Shown piece after piece: positions 23,438 to 32,144 of a stretch of DNA of 37,501 nucleotides (its first letter is position 1; every line of letters starts with the position of its first letter). The notes under the pieces were generated by a model. The model made no database searches. It saw only the letters and a list, made by a program, of their open reading frames with translations, and was not told where the DNA came from. The position numbers and the translations under genes are program-made. Source of the DNA: Acidobacteriota bacterium (GTDB lineage: Bacteria > Acidobacteriota > Vicinamibacteria > Vicinamibacterales > JAFNAJ01); contig JAFNAJ010000001.1 of NCBI GenBank assembly GCA_017860085.1, positions 1 through 37,501 on the forward strand, written 5' to 3'.

Positions 23438-24667
23438 ATGCTGCGTTTTCTGACTGCCGGCGAGTCGCATGGACAGGCGCTGGTGGTCATCGTCGAGGGT
23501 CTTCCTGCAGGGCTGACGATCGACATCACGCTCGTCAATCGCGAGCTTCGACGCCGACAGCTCGGCTACGGCCGCGGACAACGAATGGCCATCGAAGCCG
23601 ACGAGGCCACGGTCCTCTCGGGGATTCGCGCCGGTCAGACCATCGGCAGCCCCATCAGCCTGCTGATCGGGAATCGCGACTGGAAGAACTGGCAGAAGAC
23701 GATGCACGTCGAGCCGGAGGCGCCGAGCGACGCCACGGGTGCCCTGCGGCCACCGGTCACGCGGCCCCGCCCCGGTCATGCCGATCTCGCGGGCGGGCTC
23801 AAGTTCGACCGAACCGATCTGCGCGACGTGCTCGAGCGAGCCAGCGCGCGTGAAACCGCTGCGCGGGTCGCCGCGGGTGCGCTCGCCCGCCAGTTGCTCG
23901 GCGCCGTCGGCATCGAGGTGGTCAGTCACGTGGTCGCTGTGGGCGAGGTCGGTTCGGATCAGGCGTGCACGGTTGCGTTCGAGGACGCGAGGCGGATCGC
24001 AGACGACCGGCCGCTCCGTGCCGCGGACCCCGCGCTCGAACAGCGTATGGTCGAGGCGATCGACCGCGCGAGGGCCGCTGGCGACACGCTGGGCGGGGCG
24101 TTCGAGGTGATCGCCCACGGCGTTCCCCCCGGGCTCGGAAGCTACACGCAGTGGGATCGGAGGCTCGACGGCCTGCTCGCGCAGGCGCTGATGTCGATCC
24201 CGGCCATCAAGGCGGTCGCCATCGGGCTCGGCACCGCCGTGGCGGCTCGCCCGGGCTCGCAGGTTCACGACGAGTTCGTCCTGCGGCCGGAGGGCGACGG
24301 TCGCCCCCGAGTGGCGCGGATGACCAACCGCGCGGGGGGTCTCGAGGGCGGCGTCACGAACGGCGAAGACGTCCGGGTGACGGCCTACATGAAACCGATC
24401 TCGACGCTGATGCAGCCCCTCAGGTCCATCGATCTCGCGACCCTCGAGTGTGCCCCTGCCACTGTCGAACGCAGCGACGTGTGCGCCGTGCCGGCCGCGG
24501 CAGTGGTCGGTGAGGCCATGACCTGCCTGGTGCTCGCACGCGCACTCGGCGAGCGCTTTGCGGGCGACACCCTGGACGCCCTCGAGGCCAGCATGGCCGC
24601 AGCCCGTCGCCGTGTCGACGAACGCCTCGGCCGGGCGCCAGACGATGCCGGCGCCGACGAGTCATGA
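23438..24667 (+). CDS. aroC: Chorismate synthase
   Basis: A 409-residue FMN-dependent enzyme that makes chorismate, the substrate of the TrpE and AroQ enzymes encoded at the left of this window. It begins MLRFLTAGESHGQALVVIVE, the family signature, and contains RRRQLGYGRGQRM, RPRPGHADLAGGLKF and NRAGGLEGGVTNGEDV. ATG 23438 is chosen over the longer open frame because the signature starts there. It is about 10 kb from the other aromatic genes and heads a separate operon, with def overlapping it by ATGA. Confidence 0.97.
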   Translation: MLRFLTAGESHGQALVVIVEGLPAGLTIDITLVNRELRRRQLGYGRGQRMAIEADEATVLSGIRAGQTIGSPISLLIGNRDWKNWQKTMHVEPEAPSDATGALRPPVTRPRPGHADLAGGLKFDRTDLRDVLERASARETAARVAAGALARQLLGAVGIEVVSHVVAVGEVGSDQACTVAFEDARRIADDRPLRAADPALEQRMVEAIDRARAAGDTLGGAFEVIAHGVPPGLGSYTQWDRRLDGLLAQALMSIPAIKAVAIGLGTAVAARPGSQVHDEFVLRPEGDGRPRVARMTNRAGGLEGGVTNGEDVRVTAYMKPISTLMQPLRSIDLATLECAPATVERSDVCAVPAAAVVGEAMTCLVLARALGERFAGDTLDALEASMAAARRRVDERLGRAPDDAGADES

Positions 24668-25173
24668 TCCGCCCAATCCTGCGGTTCGGCGACCACGACT
24701 TGCAGACACCGGCGCGGCCCGTCGCAGCCATCACCGGCGAAATCCAGCACTTGATCGACGACATGATCGAGACCATGTACGCCGCCCCAGGGGTAGGCCT
24801 GGCGGCGCCGCAGGTCGGCGTGCCGCTGCGACTCTTCGTGGTCGACACGTCGGTCGGCAGCAACCCGCGCGACTTGCTGGTGCTCGTCAACCCCGAGTTC
24901 GTCGAGCGGGAAGGGATGCAGATCGAGGACGAAGGGTGCCTCAGCGTGCCCGGATTCTCGGCCAACGTGGCACGTCCGGCGCGGGTGGTGATTCGCGGGC
25001 TCGACCGCACCGGCGACGTGGTTTCCTGCGAGGGAGCCGGCCTGCTGGCCCGGGCCTTTCAGCACGAGATGGACCACCTCGATGGTCGTCTCTTCCTCGA
25101 TCGCCTGCGAGGCCTGAAGCGGCACCTCATCGTTCGAAAAATCCAGAAACTCAAGCGCACGGGGAAGTGGTAG
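24664..25173 (+). CDS. def: Peptide deformylase
   Basis: A 169-residue metal enzyme removing the formyl group from nascent proteins. All three motifs are present: GVGLAAPQ (43-50), EGCLSVPG with metal ligand Cys92, and QHEMDHLDG with His134, Glu135 and His138. The start ATG overlaps the aroC stop (ATGA), and the next gene fmt follows directly. The def-fmt pair, acting on the same formyl-Met group, is a common arrangement. Confidence 0.97.
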   Translation: MIRPILRFGDHDLQTPARPVAAITGEIQHLIDDMIETMYAAPGVGLAAPQVGVPLRLFVVDTSVGSNPRDLLVLVNPEFVEREGMQIEDEGCLSVPGFSANVARPARVVIRGLDRTGDVVSCEGAGLLARAFQHEMDHLDGRLFLDRLRGLKRHLIVRKIQKLKRTGKW

Positions 25174-26124
25174 ATGCTTCGCCTGCTCTTTCTCGGTACC
25201 CCCGACTTCGCCGTCCCGTCGCTGGCGCGCCTGCTGCAGTCGGAGCACCGGGTCGTCGGCGTCGTGTCGCAACCTGATCGCCCGCGCGGCCGGGGCCAAC
25301 ACGTCCAGCCCCCCCCCGTGAAGGTGCTTGCGCAGGCCCACGACCTGCCGGTCTGGCAGCCCGTGCGGTTGAAGGACCCCGACCTCATCGACGCACTGAG
25401 AGCGGTGAAACCCGACGCCGCCGTGGTGGCAGCCTACGGCCGGATCATCCCGGACGTCCTGCTCGACCTGCCGCGTCTCGGGATGATCAACGTGCACGCC
25501 TCGCTGCTGCCTCGGTGGCGCGGGGCTTCGCCCATCCAGCGTGCCGTGATGGCGGGCGACCGCGAGACAGGCATCACCATCATGCGCGTGGTTTCCGAGC
25601 TCGACGCCGGTCCCATGCTGGCGAAAGCCACGCGCCCCATCGGACCCGATGAGACCGCGGCCGACGTCGAACGCGACCTCGCGGAGATCGGCGCGGCGCT
25701 GCTGCCGCCCGTGCTCGGTGCGCTCGAATCAGGCACCGCGCGCGAGGAGCCGCAGGATGCGGCGCTCGTCACGTTCGCGCCGCGGCTCGAGAAGGGCGAC
25801 GGAGCCGTCGACTGGACCCTCACCGCGCCCGAGCTCCACAACCGCGTGCGAGGGCTGCACCCGTGGCCGCTGGCCTTCTCGTGGCTCGGTGCGGCGCGGA
25901 TCACGATTCTGCGCACGCGATCAGAGGCGGCGCGTCACACGGTGACGGAGGGCACCATCGTCGAGGCACGCGGCGACCGGATCGTCGTGGCCGCGGGGGC
26001 TGGGACGTCGCTGGCCTTGCTCGAGGTTCGCCCGGAGGGACGCCGAGCGATGACGGCTCGCGAGTTCCTGTCGGGCCACCGCGTCGAGCCGGGGACGCGT
26101 TTTCTCGTTCACCCTCCCGCATGA
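25174..26124 (+). CDS. fmt: Methionyl-tRNA formyltransferase
   Basis: A 316-residue enzyme formylating initiator Met-tRNA with 10-formyl-THF. The catalytic residues are Asn106, His108 and Asp144, in INVHASLLPRWRGASPI and SELDAGPM; the opening LLFLGTPDFAVPSL is typical. The C-terminal OB-like tRNA-binding domain is present. ATG directly follows the def stop codon with no gap, and rsmB overlaps its end. Confidence 0.97.
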   Translation: MLRLLFLGTPDFAVPSLARLLQSEHRVVGVVSQPDRPRGRGQHVQPPPVKVLAQAHDLPVWQPVRLKDPDLIDALRAVKPDAAVVAAYGRIIPDVLLDLPRLGMINVHASLLPRWRGASPIQRAVMAGDRETGITIMRVVSELDAGPMLAKATRPIGPDETAADVERDLAEIGAALLPPVLGALESGTAREEPQDAALVTFAPRLEKGDGAVDWTLTAPELHNRVRGLHPWPLAFSWLGAARITILRTRSEAARHTVTEGTIVEARGDRIVVAAGAGTSLALLEVRPEGRRAMTAREFLSGHRVEPGTRFLVHPPA

Positions 26125-27509
26125 CTGCGCCTGCCCGCGTCGCGGCGCACCGCGCGCTGCGCTCGGTGAACGGCCGGCGCGCCGATCTCGCCACGGCCCT
26201 CGCTCGTACACGAACAGACCTCGAGGACGACCGCGACCAGTCGCTGGCGGCCGAGATCGTCACGGGGACCCTGCGCTGGCAGGCCTTTCTCGACTGGGTG
26301 ATCGATCGTCGCCTCGACCGTTCCCCGGGCAAGCTCGACGCGACACTTCGCGACATCCTGCGCGCCGCGGTGTACCAGTTGTGGCGCCTCGAGCGGGTGC
26401 CCGCACACGCCGTGGTCTCCGATGCGGTGACACTCGTTCGGGAGGCTGGGCTGCCAAAGGCTGCCGGCCTCGTCAACGCCGTGCTCCGCAGGATTGCACC
26501 CGAACGCCACGACCTGTCGGGCCCTGGCCACCCTGGCGTCCGCCCGTCAGGACAGGTCGCTGGCGATCTGGCGGCGTGGCGCGAGCGTGCGCTCGACTAC
26601 CTGGCCATCACGTGGTCGCACCCTCGCTGGCTCGTCGCACGCTGGCTCGACCGCTTCGGACTTGACGTGACCGAGGCATGGGTCCGCTTCAACAACGCGC
26701 CGGCTCCGCTCACGCTTCGCGCCAACGGCATCCGCCTCACTCGCGAATCCCTCGCGCGCCGCCTGGCCGCCGTCGGAGTCTCGGTCGAGCCGACCACGTA
26801 CGCCCCCGACGGCCTGATCGTCACGGAAGGGAACCCGCTTCGAACGTCGCTCGCTGGCGAGGGCCTGTTTCTCGTCCAGGACGAAGCGTCGCAATTGGTG
26901 CCTCTCGCCGTGGTTCCGGCCGGCGTCTCCCGCGTGCTCGATGCGTGCGCGGCGCCCGGCGGCAAGACCACCGCGTTGGCAGCAAGCCTCGCTCCCGGGG
27001 CGCTCGTCGTGGCCGCCGACGTGAGGCCGAGGCGCGTGGCGCTGCTCCACCGCACGGTGGCAGCCTGCGGCGCACGCAACGTGCGAATCGTCGCCGCCGA
27101 TCTCGCGCGCGGGCTGCCCTTCGGCGCCGTCTTCGACGCGGTCGTCGTTGATGCACCCTGCTCGGGCTTCGGCACCGTCAGGCGTGATCCCGATATCAAG
27201 TGGCACCGCCACGAGGCAGACCTCGCCGCGTTGGCGGCCACCCAGCTCACGCTGCTGCAGCAGGCAGCAACCGCTGTCCGTCCGGGTGGATGGCTCCTCT
27301 ATGCGACCTGTTCGAGCGAGCCCGACGAGAACCGGCAGGTGGTTGCGCGATTCCTGGCGGCCTGCCCCACGTTCGCCACCTTGCGGCTGCCGCTGGCGGG
27401 CTCGGCACTGCCCCGCGCCGTGATCAGCGCCGACGGCGCCCTCGAGACGTCGCCCCACGAGCACGGCCTCGAGGCGTTCTTCGCAGCGATGCTGGTGCGA
27501 CGGCGATGA
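26121..27509 (+). CDS. rsmB: 16S rRNA (cytosine-967 C5) methyltransferase
   Basis: A 462-residue RNA methyltransferase. Residues 1-125 form a NusB-like RNA-binding domain. The SAM-binding motif DACAAPGGKT is at 274-283, and the two catalytic cysteines are Cys347 in DAPCSGFGTVRRDPD and Cys397 in YATCSSEPDEN. ATG 26121 is used, with ATGA overlapping the fmt stop; a long frame upstream only mirrors fmt. The order def-fmt-rsmB is widespread in bacteria. Confidence 0.95.
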   Translation: MTAPARVAAHRALRSVNGRRADLATALARTRTDLEDDRDQSLAAEIVTGTLRWQAFLDWVIDRRLDRSPGKLDATLRDILRAAVYQLWRLERVPAHAVVSDAVTLVREAGLPKAAGLVNAVLRRIAPERHDLSGPGHPGVRPSGQVAGDLAAWRERALDYLAITWSHPRWLVARWLDRFGLDVTEAWVRFNNAPAPLTLRANGIRLTRESLARRLAAVGVSVEPTTYAPDGLIVTEGNPLRTSLAGEGLFLVQDEASQLVPLAVVPAGVSRVLDACAAPGGKTTALAASLAPGALVVAADVRPRRVALLHRTVAACGARNVRIVAADLARGLPFGAVFDAVVVDAPCSGFGTVRRDPDIKWHRHEADLAALAATQLTLLQQAATAVRPGGWLLYATCSSEPDENRQVVARFLAACPTFATLRLPLAGSALPRAVISADGALETSPHEHGLEAFFAAMLVRRR

Positions 27510-27562
27510 GGACCGCGGTCGGATGGGAATCGGGACGGACGCCGGTGACAGCTATACTATCC

Positions 27563-27630
27563 GGCGGACCTGAAGGTCCGCCCTACGGGTCGGTCGAAGG
27601 TCCGCCCTGCGGGTCGGTCGAAGGTCCGCC
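27563..27630. repeat. Palindromic element with 24-bp tandem repeat
   Basis: 27563-27582 is a perfect palindrome with 8-bp arms and a TGAA loop (GGCGGACC-TGAA-GGTCCGCC), followed by CTAC. GAAGGTCCGCC then repeats at 27572, 27596 and 27620, with an exact 24-bp period. The block fills most of the 127-bp gap between rsmB and the PASTA gene; a TATACT at 27553-27558 precedes it. It resembles the element at the right end of the window. Confidence 0.8.
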
Positions 27631-27636
27631 ACGTAA

Positions 27637-28359
27637 ATGGCTCTCGGACGCGGTGTGTTCAGCCTGGGACGTGTCCTCCTTGTCGCGGGAGGGCTCTGCG
27701 CCACGTTCCTGCTGTTCTTCGTCATGTCGTTGCGCGTGGCCATCCGAAGCCGCGAGGTGCCTGTGCCCGCGCTGACGGGGCGCTCTGTCAACGAGGCCAG
27801 TGCCCTGCTCGACGACCTCGGTCTGTCGCTCAGGATCGAAGCGCCGGCGCGCGCCGACGCGCGGATGCCTGCCGGCCGGGTCCTCGTCCAGGACCCGTCG
27901 CCGGGCGTGGTCACCCGACGCCCTCGCAGCGTGAAGGTGTGGCTGAGTGCAGGTCCCGCCGTCACGGTCGTCCCCGCTCTCGTGGGCGAGGCCGAACGTA
28001 CGGCGCAGTTGCGCTTGCAGGGCTCGGGACTGACGGTGACCGACGTCGCCGAGGTGCGGTCGAGCAGCCACCCCCCTGGGACCGTGATCGCCCAGTTCCC
28101 TCCGCCCGACACCCGGTCGGGCGAGGTGGCGATCCTCGTCAACCGCGAGGAGCCGTCGGGTGGGTACGTGATGCCGGACCTGATCGGGGTCGACGGTGAG
28201 CGGGCCGCCAACCTGCTCAGGAGTCGGGGCTTCCGCGTTACCGTCGTGGGCAGCCAGCCCTATCCGGGCATCCCGCCCGGCACGGTGATCCGCCAGGCGC
28301 CCACGGGGGGGTTCGAGGTCGGACCGTCCGACGGCATTTCTCTCGAGGTGAGCCGGTGA
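27637..28359 (+). CDS. Membrane-anchored PASTA-domain protein
   Basis: A 240-residue protein with one N-terminal membrane helix at about 12-31 (VLLVAGGLCATFLLFFVMSL) and three PASTA modules: about 40-106, 107-172 and 175-240. Each has the pattern VPxLxGxxxxxAxxxLxxxGL followed by PPGTVIxQxPxxG. PASTA modules bind peptidoglycan or muropeptides, outside the membrane. No kinase domain is attached, in contrast to PknB-type proteins. The stop overlaps the rpe start (GTGA). ATG 27637 lacks a Shine-Dalgarno. Confidence 0.88.
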   Translation: MALGRGVFSLGRVLLVAGGLCATFLLFFVMSLRVAIRSREVPVPALTGRSVNEASALLDDLGLSLRIEAPARADARMPAGRVLVQDPSPGVVTRRPRSVKVWLSAGPAVTVVPALVGEAERTAQLRLQGSGLTVTDVAEVRSSSHPPGTVIAQFPPPDTRSGEVAILVNREEPSGGYVMPDLIGVDGERAANLLRSRGFRVTVVGSQPYPGIPPGTVIRQAPTGGFEVGPSDGISLEVSR

Positions 28360-29036
28360 GCATTCGCATGGCGCCATCCATCCTTGCGGCCGACTTCGCC
28401 GCCCTGGGTGCGGCAGTCGCGGAGGCCGAGCGCGGCGGGGCCGACCTCATCCACGTGGATGTGATGGACGGGCACTTCGTGCCGAACATCACGGTCGGCC
28501 CACCGGTGGTGCGAGCACTCCACCGCGTCGCAAAGGTGCCGCTCGACGTGCACCTGATGATCGCCAGTCCCGACCGTTACCTCGACGCCTTCATCGATGC
28601 GGGCGCCGCGATGCTGTCGGTGCACGTCGAGGCGTTGCCGCACCTTCAACGAGCGATTGCTTACATCAAGAGCCGTGGCGTCCAGGCAGGCGTCGCCCTC
28701 AACCCGTCGACGCCTGCGGTAGCCCTCGAGGAGATCGCCGGCGACGTCGACTTCGTCCTCGTCATGTCGGTCAACCCGGGGTTTGGTGGCCAGACTTTTC
28801 TGCCGCGCAGCGAGTCGAAGATCAGGGCGGTGCGTCGCCTGCTGGACCAGGCGGGCAACCACGCCCCGATCGAGGTCGACGGCGGCGTCGACCTCACCAC
28901 TGTTCATGGGATCGCCGCGGCCGGCGCCGAGATCATCGTTGCTGGGCAGGCGATCTTCGGCAGCCCAGACCCCCCGGGCATGGTCAGGGCATTGCGCGAG
29001 GCCGCCGAAGCCGCTCGCGCCGCCGGACCCCGGTGA
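28356..29036 (+). CDS. rpe: Ribulose-phosphate 3-epimerase
   Basis: A 226-residue TIM-barrel enzyme of the pentose phosphate pathway. Catalytic and metal residues fall in LIHVDVMDGHFVPN (His33, Asp35), DVHLMI (His66) and IEVDGGVD; the loop VMSVNPGFGGQTF is complete. The start is GTG 28356, overlapping the PASTA stop (GTGA); ATG 28368 is a less likely alternative. It supplies pentose and erythrose phosphates, the latter a substrate of the DAHP synthase in this window. Confidence 0.97.
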   Translation: MSIRMAPSILAADFAALGAAVAEAERGGADLIHVDVMDGHFVPNITVGPPVVRALHRVAKVPLDVHLMIASPDRYLDAFIDAGAAMLSVHVEALPHLQRAIAYIKSRGVQAGVALNPSTPAVALEEIAGDVDFVLVMSVNPGFGGQTFLPRSESKIRAVRRLLDQAGNHAPIEVDGGVDLTTVHGIAAAGAEIIVAGQAIFGSPDPPGMVRALREAAEAARAAGPR

Positions 29037-29052
29037 GCTTCCGCGACGTCCC

Positions 29053-29451
29053 GTGCCTCCAGCCTCCAACCGCCTCCGTGTGCGATACGCCGAGACCGAC
29101 ACGATGGGCGTCGTGTACTACGCGAACTACCTCGTCTGGTTCGAGGTGGGACGCGCCGAGTGGCTCCGGGTGCGCGGGCACACTTACCGAGGGCTCGAGG
29201 CAGAAGGCATCGGCCTGCCGGTCGTGGAAGCCGCGTGCCAGTATCATGTTCCAGGGCGTTACGACGACGAGCTCGAGGTCAGGACCGAGGGGCGACTCCT
29301 CTCGGCTGCGCGCGTGCGGTTCAACTATGAGGTCGTGCGGGTGGCCGACGCGGTCGTGCTCGCCACCGGGCACACGGTGCACGCGGTGCTGAACAACCAG
29401 ACCGGTCGGCCATGTCGGCTCCCCGTGGAGATCAGGACACTGTTCCAATGA
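29053..29451 (+). CDS. ybgC: Acyl-CoA thioesterase, YbgC/4HBT family
   Basis: A 132-residue hot-dog fold thioesterase. RVRYAETDTMGVVYYANYLV is the 4-hydroxybenzoyl-CoA thioesterase signature with the catalytic Asp, and FEVGRAEWLR follows. It starts at GTG 29053, shortly after the rpe stop, with only a weak ribosome-binding site. Its stop overlaps the next start (ATGA). In many bacteria YbgC accompanies the Tol-Pal system; tol genes are not in this window. Confidence 0.88.
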   Translation: MPPASNRLRVRYAETDTMGVVYYANYLVWFEVGRAEWLRVRGHTYRGLEAEGIGLPVVEAACQYHVPGRYDDELEVRTEGRLLSAARVRFNYEVVRVADAVVLATGHTVHAVLNNQTGRPCRLPVEIRTLFQ

Positions 29452-30395
29452 AGGCACTCGTCACCGGCGCCGCCGGGTTCATCGGTTCGACGCTCGCAGA
29501 GACGCTGCTCGCACGGGGAGCGGACGTCGTGGGTCTCGACTGCTTCACCGACTACTACCCGCGGGCGAACAAAGAGGCCAACCTGGCGGGTGCTCGTGCC
29601 CACCCTCGCTACACGTTCGTCGAGGACGCCGTGCAGTCGGCCGACCTGGCTCAATTGCTCGACGGGGTGACGCACGTGTTCCACCTGGCGGCCCAGGCCG
29701 GCGTACGCAAGAGTTGGGGCCGCGACTTCTCGACCTATACGAGCAACAACATCGAGGCCACCCAGGTCCTGCTCGAAGCGTGCGTCAGGCGACCGATTAC
29801 CCGCTTCGTCTACGCGTCGAGTTCCTCGGTGTACGGGGACGGGGTGCCAATCCCGATGCGCGAGGATGCGCTGCCCCAGCCGGTGTCTCCGTACGGCGTT
29901 TCCAAGCTCGCTGCCGAGCAACTCTGTTATCTCTACTTCGTCAACTACAGCGTGCCGACGGTCTCGTTGCGCTACTTCACGGTCTACGGTCCGCGCCAGC
30001 GTCCCGACATGGGATTCCACCGGTTCCTGAAAGCCGCGCACGGGGGGCTGCCCATCACCCTCTACGGAGACGGCGAGCAGACCCGCGACTTCACCTTCGT
30101 CGCTGACGCGGTCAGGGCGACGGCCGACGCGGGCACGGCGGGCGTTCCCGGCCGTGTCTACAACATCGGCGGCGGATCGCGCGTGACGGTCAACCACGTG
30201 CTCGGTATCATCGGCCAGTTGGTTCCGCGGCCCTTGGACATCCGCCGCGAAGCCCCTCAGAAGGGCGACATGCACGACACCTATGCCGATACGGCCCTGG
30301 CGCGGGCCGATCTCGGGTTCAGACCGCAGGCGACCCTCGAGGACGGCTTGCGGGCAGAGTACGAATGGCTGACTTCATCCTTCGGGCTGCGGTAG
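29448..30395 (+). CDS. NAD-dependent nucleotide-sugar epimerase/dehydratase
   Basis: A 315-residue extended short-chain dehydrogenase. NAD binds at GAAGFIGS (7-14); the catalytic set is Ser125-Ser126 with Tyr149 and Lys153 in SPYGVSKLAAEQL. ALRYFTVYGPRQRPDM-type sequence (SLRYFTVYGPRQRPDMGFHR) and FTFVADAV are typical of UDP-glucose/UDP-glucuronate 4-epimerases. The exact sugar is uncertain. ATG 29448 overlaps the thioesterase stop; the end overlaps the next gene by 31 nt. It probably serves polysaccharide or LPS synthesis. Confidence 0.88.
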   Translation: MKALVTGAAGFIGSTLAETLLARGADVVGLDCFTDYYPRANKEANLAGARAHPRYTFVEDAVQSADLAQLLDGVTHVFHLAAQAGVRKSWGRDFSTYTSNNIEATQVLLEACVRRPITRFVYASSSSVYGDGVPIPMREDALPQPVSPYGVSKLAAEQLCYLYFVNYSVPTVSLRYFTVYGPRQRPDMGFHRFLKAAHGGLPITLYGDGEQTRDFTFVADAVRATADAGTAGVPGRVYNIGGGSRVTVNHVLGIIGQLVPRPLDIRREAPQKGDMHDTYADTALARADLGFRPQATLEDGLRAEYEWLTSSFGLR

Positions 30396-31249
30396 GGAGA
30401 CGGGCCTCGTCGCCCGGGCTCGAGACAGTTCGCCGTCACCGGGCGGTCACGTTTCTCCTGACATTCGTGTTTTGTTCGCTTCTGGCCTCGTGCGCCGGCA
30501 GGAAGGTCGACCTCTCGGCCGGACAGGGCGAGGCGGACAAGGTGCTGTTCGAACGTGGCTCGCTGTCGGTCGAGGACCGTAAGTGGTTGACGGCTCGGGA
30601 GTACTTTCGACAGATCGTCGACGGGTACCCGCAGAGCGCGTTCAGGGCCGACGCGAAACTCGGCCTGGCCGACACCTACTTCGGCGAGAACACGACCGCG
30701 GCGTATGTGCTGGCGATCAACGAGTACCGGGAGTTCCTGACGTTTTACCCGACGCACCCTCGTGCCGATTATGCTCAGTACAAGCTCGCGATGTGCCACG
30801 TCAAGCAGATGGCCAAGCCCGAGCGAGACCAGAGCGAAACGAAAGAAGCCTTGAAGGAGTTCGCGGCGTTCTTCGAGCGGTTTCCGAACAGCGCGCTCGC
30901 CGCTGAAGTTCGCGCGCGTCAACGCGATGCGCGCGATCGTCTCAGCCAGTCGGAGTACCGGGTCGGGCTGTTCTACTACCGTGCCCGATGGTATCCCGGC
31001 GCCATCGATCGGCTCAGGTCGCTGCTCAAGGACGATCCCGAATACACCTATCGCGACGCCGTCTATTTCCACCTGGCCGAATCGCTGGTCAAGACAGGTC
31101 GACCCGCCGAGGCACTCCCCTACTTCCAGAGGATCCTCGACGAGTTCGCCACGAGCGAGTACCTCGAACAGGCGCGCCTGCGCCTGCAGGAACTGAAGCC
31201 GGCCGAAGGCTCCGCAGTGTTGTCAGGCTCCCCGGCCACCCGAGACTGA
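30365..31249 (+). CDS. BamD-like outer membrane assembly lipoprotein
   Basis: A 294-residue lipoprotein. The lipobox is LLASC with lipidated Cys43, after the hydrophobic stretch VTFLLTFVFCS. The mature part has TPR-type helices of the BamD/YfiO kind: AREYFRQIVDGYPQSAFRAD, AINEYREFLTFYPTHPRADY, FAAFFERFPNSALAAEV and YFQRILDEFATSEYLEQAR. BamD helps insert beta-barrel proteins into the outer membrane. ATG 30365 overlaps the epimerase end; no other good start precedes the signal peptide. It may instead be a related tol-pal or lipoprotein paralogue, but family resemblance is strong. Confidence 0.88.
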   Translation: MADFILRAAVGRRASSPGLETVRRHRAVTFLLTFVFCSLLASCAGRKVDLSAGQGEADKVLFERGSLSVEDRKWLTAREYFRQIVDGYPQSAFRADAKLGLADTYFGENTTAAYVLAINEYREFLTFYPTHPRADYAQYKLAMCHVKQMAKPERDQSETKEALKEFAAFFERFPNSALAAEVRARQRDARDRLSQSEYRVGLFYYRARWYPGAIDRLRSLLKDDPEYTYRDAVYFHLAESLVKTGRPAEALPYFQRILDEFATSEYLEQARLRLQELKPAEGSAVLSGSPATRD

Positions 31250-31264
31250 CAGACGGGAGGACCC

Positions 31265-32116
31265 ATGCATCGCCTTGTCATGCCTGCACCGCTTGGACCC
31301 GTGGCCGTCGCCGCTCTGCTCACGGTCGGGAGCGCCACGCACGCGTCGGCCCAGAGTGCCGTCGCGCCCCTCTCGCCCGAAGCGCTGTCGCTCGTGTGCG
31401 CCGCCCGTCTGGCGCCTCCACCTGCCGAACCAGCCTTGCGGGTCGTGGGGAGCCGAGACACCGCACCGAGGGAGGTCTTTGGCCCGGCGGACGTCGTGGT
31501 CCTGTCGGGAGGGGACGTCGCGGCTCTGACGCCCGGCCAACAGTACGTCGTGCGGCGCCGCTTCCGGGCCCGGGTCTACGAGCGCTACAACGAGTGGCTG
31601 CAGTCGGCCGTCCATACGTCCGGCTGGGTACGCGTCGACAGCCTGCAGGGCGGTCGGGCCCTGGCCACGGTCGTCTGGGCGTGCGACGGCCTGCGCGCGG
31701 GCGACTACCTCGAGCCCTTCCAACCGCCGGTGGTTCCCGACGCGCTCGCTGAAGGCACGCCCGACTTCGCGGGCGCAGGGCGCGTGCTGTTCGACAACGA
31801 CGAACGCCGCCTCGCCTCACCCTGGAAGCTCGTCCTGGTGGAGCGCCGCGAGGGCGCGAGCGTGGCCCCAGGGCAGCGCGTCACCTTCTTCCGGCGTCTG
31901 TACGGCGACGATGGGCCCGTCTCGCCGCTTGGGGATGGCACCGTCATGGAGGTCTTGCCGACAGCGCTGATCGTGAGGGTCGACTCGGCGCGCGACGCCC
32001 CGCAGTACGCCGGCGAGTTCGCCACGCGGGCACGGGTGTCCTCGGTGAGCGACGTGCCGCGTGAAGACCGCCCCCGCGAGACGGACGATTTCGCCGCTCT
32101 GCACGTCCCCCGCTGA
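31265..32116 (+). CDS. Secreted protein of unknown function with a duplicated module
   Basis: A 283-residue exported protein: signal peptide LGPVAVAALLTVGSATHASA, cleaved near AQS. Two halves look alike. The first contains PGQQYVVRRRF and WVRVDSLQGGRALATVV; the second contains PGQRVTFFRRLYGD and GTVMEVLPTALIVRVDS. Each also has a VVLSGG or VLFDND element before it. No enzyme motif is seen. GGGAGG lies 4 nt before ATG 31265, the best Shine-Dalgarno in this part of the window. It follows the BamD-like gene by 15 nt and is probably co-transcribed, suggesting an envelope role. Confidence 0.7.
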   Translation: MHRLVMPAPLGPVAVAALLTVGSATHASAQSAVAPLSPEALSLVCAARLAPPPAEPALRVVGSRDTAPREVFGPADVVVLSGGDVAALTPGQQYVVRRRFRARVYERYNEWLQSAVHTSGWVRVDSLQGGRALATVVWACDGLRAGDYLEPFQPPVVPDALAEGTPDFAGAGRVLFDNDERRLASPWKLVLVERREGASVAPGQRVTFFRRLYGDDGPVSPLGDGTVMEVLPTALIVRVDSARDAPQYAGEFATRARVSSVSDVPREDRPRETDDFAALHVPR

Positions 32117-32125
32117 CGTCAGCGG
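32110..32125. terminator. Perfect palindrome between convergent genes
   Basis: CCGCTGACGTCAGCGG is a 16-bp perfect palindrome spanning the TGA of the secreted-protein gene, 19 bp before the end of pgsA on the other strand. It could fold on either transcript, but there is no T-run, so termination is only a guess. Confidence 0.35.
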
Positions 32126-32144
32126 ACGGGTCGCGCTCGACTTC

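Noticed and set aside
27572..27630. Possible CRISPR array
   Set aside because: Three units with a strict 24-bp period, near-identical throughout and without unique spacers; it is a tandem repeat, and no cas gene is present.
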